NCBI RefSeq assembly: GCF_029407905.1
Contig: NW_026577882.1
Span: 3,658,001-3,722,000 of the forward strand
DNA length: 64,000 bases
Reading direction: 5' to 3'
Source: Bubalus kerabau
Lineage: Eukaryota > Chordata > Mammalia > Artiodactyla > Bovidae
Shown here: positions 58,490 to 64,000 of the stretch, piece by piece
Numbering within the stretch: the stretch's first letter is position 1
How the letters are laid out: each line of letters opens with the position of its first letter
Translations under genes and position numbers: made by a program
Notes under the pieces: model-generated
Seen by the model: the letters and a program-made list of their open reading frames with translations, nothing else
Told to the model about the DNA's origin: nothing
Database searches by the model: none

Positions 58490-59050
58490 ATGGGCAACAC
58501 TGAATCAAATGAAAGACAGCTCTTTATAGGAGTAATTTTACAGTTATTAAGTAAAAGAAGAATCAAGGTTAAAAAATCTTCCATTCAATCATTTTTTACA
58601 TTTGTACAAGACCACTGCCCTTGGTTTCTACAACAAGGCACTGTTAACCTCGATATCTTGAGAAAACTAGGAAAACAGCTAAGAGCTTATTGTGCTCAGC
58701 AAGGTTTGGAAAAAATCCCTACTTACACCTTTCCTCTGTGGAATATGACTAGAGATGTTTTAGATCCAGCTCATGAATTTGAAAAGGTACCTGTTAAAGA
58801 GGAAAGTAAAGTTGGAAAAGTACCTGTTAAACAAAAAAGCAAATCTGAAAAGGTACCTGTTATAAAGAAAAGTGAAAATGAAGAGGCTATACCTAGCTAT
58901 CGACAGCTAAATGAATGGCTAGCCGCTATGACTGCCAATGAGCATGTAAAAGATAGGGATGAAAAGAAAGATCAGCTCTCCCCTCAATTTGAAAAAGGTT
59001 TAGAGGAAACAGCAGCTCGATGCCATTCTGATGAGGATTTTTTTTTTTAA
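58490..59050 (+). pseudogene. gag matrix-region frame of ERV-B (186 codons, truncated)
   Basis: The frame opens with Met-Gly-Asn-Thr, a myristoylation-type start, and for about 100 residues resembles a betaretroviral matrix domain (W in PWF near residue 44, LWNMTRDVLDP near 90). It then has three tandem KVPV-K repeats (residues 98-126), a charged region, and ends in four phenylalanines encoded by a T-run directly before a stop at 59048. Capsid and nucleocapsid are absent. A typical gag is several times longer, so this is a truncated relic although the frame itself is open. Slippage at the T-run probably caused or worsened the truncation. Confidence 0.75.
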
Positions 59051-59910
59051 ACTAAAGATGCTCCTAAAAGTTTAAGAAAACATCCCTAATCAGACCATCC
59101 GCTTCTAGGAGGTTGAGGGAAACATCCCCGATCAGACAGTTCGTAAGATTTAGTTACCAAACAGTTAAAGCATCTCCGGAACAGAAGAGGAAAACTTCGG
59201 GACGCTCCCATCCCCCTATGCCTCCTCCTCCATGTCGGGGTAAAGGGCCACCGCTAGGAGTTTCCCGGAAAAGGATTTTCTCTAGTCCCAAGGATGAACT
59301 TGATCCTCACCTTGAGGCTTCTTTTCTAGTCCCCTCTGCAGTTTAGCCAGGGTAAAGAGGTTACAAAATAAATAAAAATATTCTCTAAAATTAAAAAAAA
59401 ATTAAAAATGGATTTCTCTGCATCTAAGAATAGACAAATATTTATTGACTGTGGAATATGATTAGAAATGTCCTGGACCTCCGTCACGAGGCTGTTAAAT
59501 AGACTATGGGGGAGGCTATAGAGGTGGATGGTGGTGAGTCTCCATTTACTGCACAGATCATATTTTCTGCCATTGAAAAAAAAAAAAGGAGGGAGAAAGT
59601 GGTCTACCTCCCGAGGAAGGAGAGGGCTTACAGGACGCTGCGGCCGAGAGCCCTGGCGAGCTCCCTCCCCCTCTGCGCAAACCTTTAAAAAACTTATCCA
59701 CCACTTTCTGATTTAAGGCGACTGCCACCGCCTTCGATTGTGCCTCCCAGGACCCAGGAGTTCCCCACTTTGCCCCCAAAGCCTCCCAAAGTGTTGCCTA
59801 AGACTGAGGAAGATAAAAAGTTTTTTAAACAAAGGAGCTTTTAGTACACAATATGCAGAGCGTGCTCCTTGGAGAAAACTCCCTCAGGGGGGTCTCACCC
59901 AGGCTAGGAG
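59051..59910 (+). pseudogene. gag linker remnants of ERV-B, with a second matrix edge
   Basis: A proline-rich frame (59113-59346) is followed by a short segment at about 59452-59500 reading WNMIRNVLDLRHEAV. This duplicates, in a different variant, the matrix C-terminal edge already seen at about 58740-58780. After a stop, the GEAIEVDGG frame (59506-59688) and a proline-rich block to about 59800 match ERV-A 2506-2800 and 3280-3390. Two unlike matrix edges in one element point to recombination between related lineages. Confidence 0.65.
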
Positions 59911-60400
59911 AAAAGCGAAAAGGCAAGGAGATTTAATAACAATATTAACCCCTGATGTGCCGCTTACTCCAATTCCAACCGGAGTGGCTGGCCCCCTATC
60001 TGAGGACATTGTAAGATTTGTCCTGGGGCGTAGCTTGCTTTCTTTTTTAAAAAAAAAATTAAATAAAAAAAAAAAGAAAGAAAAGAAATTTCGCTGGTGC
60101 ATGGTGTAGTAGATTCTGATGATATTGAGAAATTAAAGTCTTGATCTCACTGCCTATCAAAACTGTACAAATTAATAAAGGTCAAAGAGTAACACAGCTT
60201 TTACTTTTACCTTACTATCAGACAAGGAAAAACTTGACTTCTCAATCTAAGAGCCACAAAACATTTGGATCTAGTGATCTAGCCTTTTGGGTGCAGGAAA
60301 TTACAGTTCCAAGGCCTTTAAAAGATCTTTTAATTCAAGAGAATAAAACGCCAGGGCTATTAGACACAGGAACAGACGTCTCTTAACATTGCTGGGAAAG
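59911..60400 (+). pseudogene. dUTPase-protease remnant of ERV-B
   Basis: The frame contains LTPIPTGVAGPLSEDIV and LGRS, then an A-rich expansion (about 60045-60085) that breaks it. It resumes with KGQRVTQLLLLPY (about 60180-60220) and ends at a protease active-site motif with the D-T-G triad intact (about 60362-60376), followed by a stop at about 60384. The arrangement matches betaretroviral pro, with dUTPase fused in front of protease. The C-terminal half of protease is missing. Confidence 0.75.
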
Positions 60401-60486
60401 ACTGGCCCAGCTCCTGGCCAACACATAATACTGAAAATGAGTTGGTGGGATTAGAGAAAGTGGTATGTGGGGTGGAGATGCTGTAC

Positions 60487-61110
60487 AGGTGGTACATTTA
60501 ACAATACTTTATATATTGTTATAAATACATAATATAAATGTATTTGCCTAATTACAGTTTGCCTAAATAGGTATGGGTATAAATAAAATATAATAAAGGT
60601 ACACCTAATTCTATTTATAGATCTATACTTAATTAATTTGTATATAAATTAATATGTATACTATATACACACACATATATATCTACTGTATAATTAAATA
60701 TATATGGCAGTAATATAATGTGTGTGTGGCTGATATTAATTGGTATGGATTGATGTGCTGTGATGATATATGTTCTATATACTGTATAATTATAAATGTG
60801 TGACATGTATTATTACAGTATATTGGTTTGTGTTGGTTGGTATTAGCTGTGTATGTGTTGTATTGTTGTAATATATATTAATTAATATATTAATTATAAA
60901 GATTAATTCAAGTATATTGATTTATATATATTATATGTCAATAACTTTATACTTGTTGCCATATATAAATACATATATAAATGCATTTTGCATTTAGGTA
61001 TATCTGTATACCTGTATACCAAAATGAGATAAGGAGGTTATACATTTATTACTTAAATTTATACAGAGACCTAAACTAAACATTAGACCTAAATTAACAT
61101 ATCCATAGGG
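60487..61110. repeat. AT-rich non-retroviral segment shared by both proviruses (ERV-B copy)
   Basis: Alignable with 4935-5560 over its length. It joins the protease remnant directly to an integrase fragment and so replaces all of RT and RNase H. ERV-A has a further ~900 bases of scrambled pol before the segment and RT/RNase H after it. Confidence 0.8.
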
Positions 61111-61383
61111 AAACAGCTAGACAAATAGTGAAGTTATGTTCCAATTGTAATTAATCACTTAAACGTAAACACACGGGGGCAGACTACAATGATGAGACAC
61201 TAGATGCCTGAATTACAGGCTACGACTCGGCCCCTGGTCAAGTAAAAAGGCCTCCTTACGGGAGAGTGAAAAAGGCCAGATGTGTTGCTAACTTGTGGGA
61301 GAGGGTATGCTTGTATATTTCTACAGAATGCAGATTCTCCGGTTTGGATCTCAGACAAATTCGTCATGTCACATTCCCCAAAG
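61111..61383 (+). pseudogene. Integrase fragments of ERV-B
   Basis: HRETARQIVKLCSNCN (about 61114-61162) is the end of the integrase zinc-binding domain. The catalytic core is deleted. A C-terminal piece follows at about 61290-61380 (GRGYACIFLQNADSP and ISDKF), matching ERV-A 7075-7145. Not translatable as one protein. Confidence 0.7.
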
Positions 61384-61748
61384 ACCAGGTTCGCGGCCCG
61401 CGCACTCGCTCGCTCCCCCTCCCCCAGCCAGCTCTCGCCTCCGTGCCACCAGCAGCGTCTCGCACCCACCTCTCTGCACCCCGTGACCTAGAGCAAAGAA
61501 GTCTGTGCAGCGAGTGAGGGCCAGAGAGGAAAGCGCGCCCGCGGAGTGCCGTCCAGACCAGCGTGGCCCCACCGGCGAGAGGGGACCGCCCTGAGCCCAA
61601 GCGGTGGCGGCTAGCCCTAAACCACGAACCCTGGCCCTCCGCCCACCATAGGCGCCTTGGCCCACAGCCTGCCGCTCGCGTTCTGCCTCCTGATGCTGGG
61701 GACACTGCTCCCCCGGGCTGACGCCTACAGCTGCTCCCTGGTTCATCT
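61384..61748 (+). pseudogene. Captured host sequence: TIMP2-like exon 1 within ERV-B
   Basis: A GC- and CpG-rich insert stands out from the AT-rich provirus. From 61648 a frame reads ATA-GGC-GCC and gives a signal-peptide-like sequence with PLAFCLLMLGTLLP, then RADAYSCSLVH. By recall this matches the signal peptide and first mature residues of bovine TIMP2, the secreted metalloproteinase inhibitor whose N-terminal cysteine chelates the target's zinc. Here the initiator is ATA, that first cysteine is Tyr, and the frame stops at 61753 in env sequence. The preceding ~260 bases would be 5' untranslated region, and CCCACC before the ATA fits a translation-start context. Orientation is sense to the provirus. 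The insert replaces most of SU. No functional TIMP2 is encoded. Confidence 0.72.
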
Positions 61749-61884
61749 TGTTTAAACCCTCAATATAATGTTTGCTCCTTTGTAATGCTACAACATCCAC
61801 CTTATCTTATGATGTAACCACTTATTGAATTATGGTCTTGCTGTATTACAACAACTACAGGATTTAATGCAAACATGACGGTTT
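61743..61884 (+). pseudogene. env SU C-terminal remnant of ERV-B
   Basis: The TCATCTTGTTTAAACCC word and the SSCLNPQYNVCSF frame equal ERV-A 7417-7455. This marks the return to envelope sequence after the captured segment. A TGA at 61876-61878 matches the stop at 7554-7556 of ERV-A, at the expected SU/TM boundary. Confidence 0.65.
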
Positions 61885-62565
61885 GTGGGCTTACTTATCT
61901 TGGGAACAGCAGCTTTGATAAGTGCAATCACTTCTGTTACTGTGGCAGCAATATCATTGACTCAACAAGTACATACTGCTCAATATGTTGATTCTATGTC
62001 CAAAAATGTTTCTTTAACATTGGCAACACAGGAAGCTATAGAGAGAAAATTAGAAATGAGGGCAGACGCCCTAGAGGAAGCAGTAATACATATTGGGACT
62101 GAATTGCAGGCTTTAAAGGTGAAAATGGCATTGTCTTGTCATGCTGACTATCAGTGGATATGTGGAACACCCTTGAAAGTAAATGAGACAGATTTTGAAT
62201 GGGAAAAGATTAAAAACCATATTTCAGGTATCTGGAACAGCTCTGACATTGTTTGAGACGTAGGGAAACTTCACTATCAAATAGCAACCATGGAGCACTC
62301 CCGATTAGATTTTACTGCTGCTGGAACAGCAAATGATTTCTTCCATACTTTCCCTAACTACATCTCAGGAAAGAATATTCTGTCTAATGTCTTTAGCTAT
62401 GCTGCGGTGGCTGCTTTAATTCTGCTTCTCATAATCATTCTTCCTTGTATTGTCAGGATTCTTCGGCAGAGTATTCAGAGGCTCGCGACTGAGCTACATC
62501 TGGCTGTTTTAAGAAATAAAAAACGGGGAGATGCCGGGAGCCGGCGAGAGACATTCCACTCGTGA
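61885..62565 (+). pseudogene. env transmembrane subunit of ERV-B, nearly open
   Basis: One frame runs from 61885 to 62565 and is broken only by a TGA at 62254-62256. In order it has a hydrophobic fusion-peptide-like start (residues 1-25), a heptad-repeat region, a cysteine pair in the disulfide-loop region (SCHADYQWIC, about 62134-62163), and a membrane anchor with VAALILLLIIIL (about 62407-62442). The basic tail continues into the 3' LTR. The layout is that of a class II envelope TM. With no intact SU and an upstream stop, it is not expected to be made as an envelope protein. Confidence 0.8.
62518..62531 (+). other. Polypurine tract of ERV-B
   Basis: AAAAAACGGGGAGA lies directly before the 3' LTR. 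It contains one pyrimidine compared with ERV-A. Confidence 0.8.
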
Positions 62566-63824
62566 CAAAGGTCATGAGGAAGGAGGCTGGGCATACACAA
62601 AGGCGGGATCGAGCCTCGGGAGTCCTCCCGGATATTCTTGAGCATCTACCCCCCAAAACCAGAGTCTGCCTACTTTATTGCTTTGTGCTCTCACCTCTGA
62701 CTTTACTGGGGGCTGTCCCTCACCACCATCTCACTCTCTCTGTCAAAGAGCTAACTTACAGCTCCAATTAATAAAGTTCCTGGGCAATTAGGAGTGTTTA
62801 AATCCAAACACGTCAGATGGCTCTCTAACTCGCCTGACAAGTTTACCCGGTCTCCTACAGCAATGCATACAATTGTTTACAGTCTCCGAGCCTCGAGAGG
62901 CACGGGAAGCTTAAGATATTCAAATAGCTTAGAGCTCTCAGAGAGTTAGAAACTGTCAGAATAAAACTAGTAAAAGATTTCATTGATGAACCAATGCTTG
63001 TTGCCAAGTTTCCACATCCCCTGAATTGTATCCTTGAATGTGTATTAATTAATATAGTTGGTATGTAGAAGAAATAAGTAGTGGCCTTGGTGTTACTAAC
63101 TTTAGACCCTTAAGGTAATAAATTATTTCCTTTGTTGTAAGCCCATTACACATCTGCCCTATAGGAATGCAATTTTATCTTCGAAAGATGGGGCCAAACC
63201 TTAAAATAATTACTCTTAGAGAAAATAAGTCTTACGGTTGATAAGTCTTTGTCAAGAGTCATAAAATGTTAATAGGTCTTCTGGCTAGAAGATGATGTAA
63301 ATCACCTAAACCATTTGTATACGATACATTTGCAGGACAGAAACTCTGGTTTTTGATAAGGATCAAAGGCTGCTGTCTTTGCATCCCCATTATCCTCTAT
63401 GTGTAACTTAGGGTATAAAAACCCCTGTTGAAAATAAAGCTACGGGCCTTGATTGCCAACGCTTAGTCTCCTAATGTCATTCTTCCCCTCAATTTTCAGA
63501 TGAGTGTCCATCTGGAGCGCGGATATCCTCTGCGACCATTTATTTGCCTGGGCTTCGAAGACCACTTGAGAAGGTGTCTAAGGTGGGGCACTTTTCGCTA
63601 TTCGAGAGGGAGCCTGCGGCCTCCGTGGTCAGAGCTAACCTGGTGTCACGGGTTATACTGATTTTCCGCATAAACCAAGCTACTCAGCTTCTTTTCTCCA
63701 CTAAATTTTCCTACTGAGCTATCCTCATTCTATTACTCTTTATATCTTCGATAAATAAATCAATAGGTCGCCTACTCTGTCTCCCCTTCGAAAACCCTGG
63801 ACCAGCCGAGGCTGGACCTTGTCA
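62532..63824 (+). repeat. 3' LTR of provirus ERV-B (1,293 bp)
   Basis: The LTR starts TGCCGGGAGCC and ends CTTGTCA. TATAAAA at 63414-63420 and AATAAA at 63433-63438 are intact. The env TM frame ends inside it at 62565. Confidence 0.85.
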
Positions 63825-63830
63825 GAAGAG
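63825..63830. other. Target site duplication of ERV-B, right copy
   Basis: GAAGAG; see the left copy at 56937-56942 (five of six bases identical). Confidence 0.8.
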
Positions 63831-64000
63831 GGCCTCATCTCGATTTGAAGCAGGAACCTCAGGGTTGCTCTCCATTTCTGACTCTGAACACAGAGTCCCT
63901 ACAGAGTTAGGACAGGAGAGTCAGGCCTCGTCTTGTGTGGAGGAATGGAACTCCACTGGACTCTCGAGTTGTTCACCGGATAACAGGCCACTTGTCGAGC
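63825..64000. repeat. Satellite I, right flank of ERV-B
   Basis: The divergent satellite resumes in phase (GAAGAGGGCCTCATCTCGA) and runs to the window end. Confidence 0.9.

Noticed and set aside
61648..61755. A functional secreted TIMP2-env fusion from ERV-B
   Set aside because: The start codon is ATA, the first mature cysteine is changed, the frame stops at 61753-61755, and the env SU frame is in a different phase. It is a relic.
58490..62565. ERV-B as a coding-competent retrovirus
   Set aside because: Capsid, nucleocapsid, RT, RNase H, the integrase core and most of SU are missing, and stops interrupt the remaining frames. The LTRs are also clearly diverged.
1..64000. A CRISPR array, given the many regularly spaced repeats
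   Set aside because: Repeat units are hundreds to thousands of bases long with no short repeat-unique spacer pattern. The DNA is mammalian satellite and retroviral sequence.

Overview
The window looks like pericentromeric satellite DNA of a bovine (Bos or a close relative). The evidence is a tandem array of about 1,405-bp monomers with the length and short-motif structure of cattle satellite I (the 1.715 g/cm3 satellite), plus Bov-A2 and Bov-tA type SINEs and a BovB LINE fragment. I see no convincing functional host gene. Apart from retroviral remnants, the open frames are by-products of GC-rich satellite sequence.

Layout. 1-622: satellite I. 623-9493: a betaretrovirus-like (class II) provirus, 'ERV-A', with two 1,293-bp LTRs that differ at only about four positions and a perfect 6-bp target duplication in the satellite. 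9494-19327: seven nearly identical satellite I monomers. 19328-21597: the same array decaying into divergent monomers. 21598-28182: a different tandem array of alternating ~534-bp and ~696-bp units, interrupted at 24081-25378 by a minus-strand solo LTR with its own 6-bp target duplication. 28183-38023: two full copies and one truncated copy of a ~4.45-4.49-kb unit; each copy has a CpG-rich ~120-bp minisatellite and a polyadenylation signal, and each full copy has two SINEs. 38024-56942: older, divergent satellite I with scars of unequal exchange. 56943-63824: a second, older provirus, 'ERV-B', with a near-perfect 6-bp target duplication. 63825-64000: satellite I resumes.

Both proviruses are defective mosaics. 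They share a ~620-bp AT-rich, non-retroviral segment in place of most of reverse transcriptase, and a stop codon at the expected SU/TM boundary of env. ERV-A is recent by LTR identity although its interior is scrambled: a displaced integrase fragment, two unlike copies of the RT connection region, and a protease C-terminus downstream of RT pieces. It was therefore probably mobilised in trans. Its LTR begins with a 65-bp extension that appears to contain antisense BovB sequence.

The most striking observation is in ERV-B. Most of the surface-envelope region is replaced by ~360 bp of GC-rich sequence ending in a frame that closely resembles the signal peptide and first mature residues of the host metalloproteinase inhibitor TIMP2, in the sense orientation. 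This looks like retroviral capture of TIMP2 exon 1. The initiator codon is now ATA and the frame closes soon after re-entering env, so no functional product is expected.

All calls come from reading the sequence. Repeat names, the TIMP2 and BovB assignments and the ages need database alignment to confirm.
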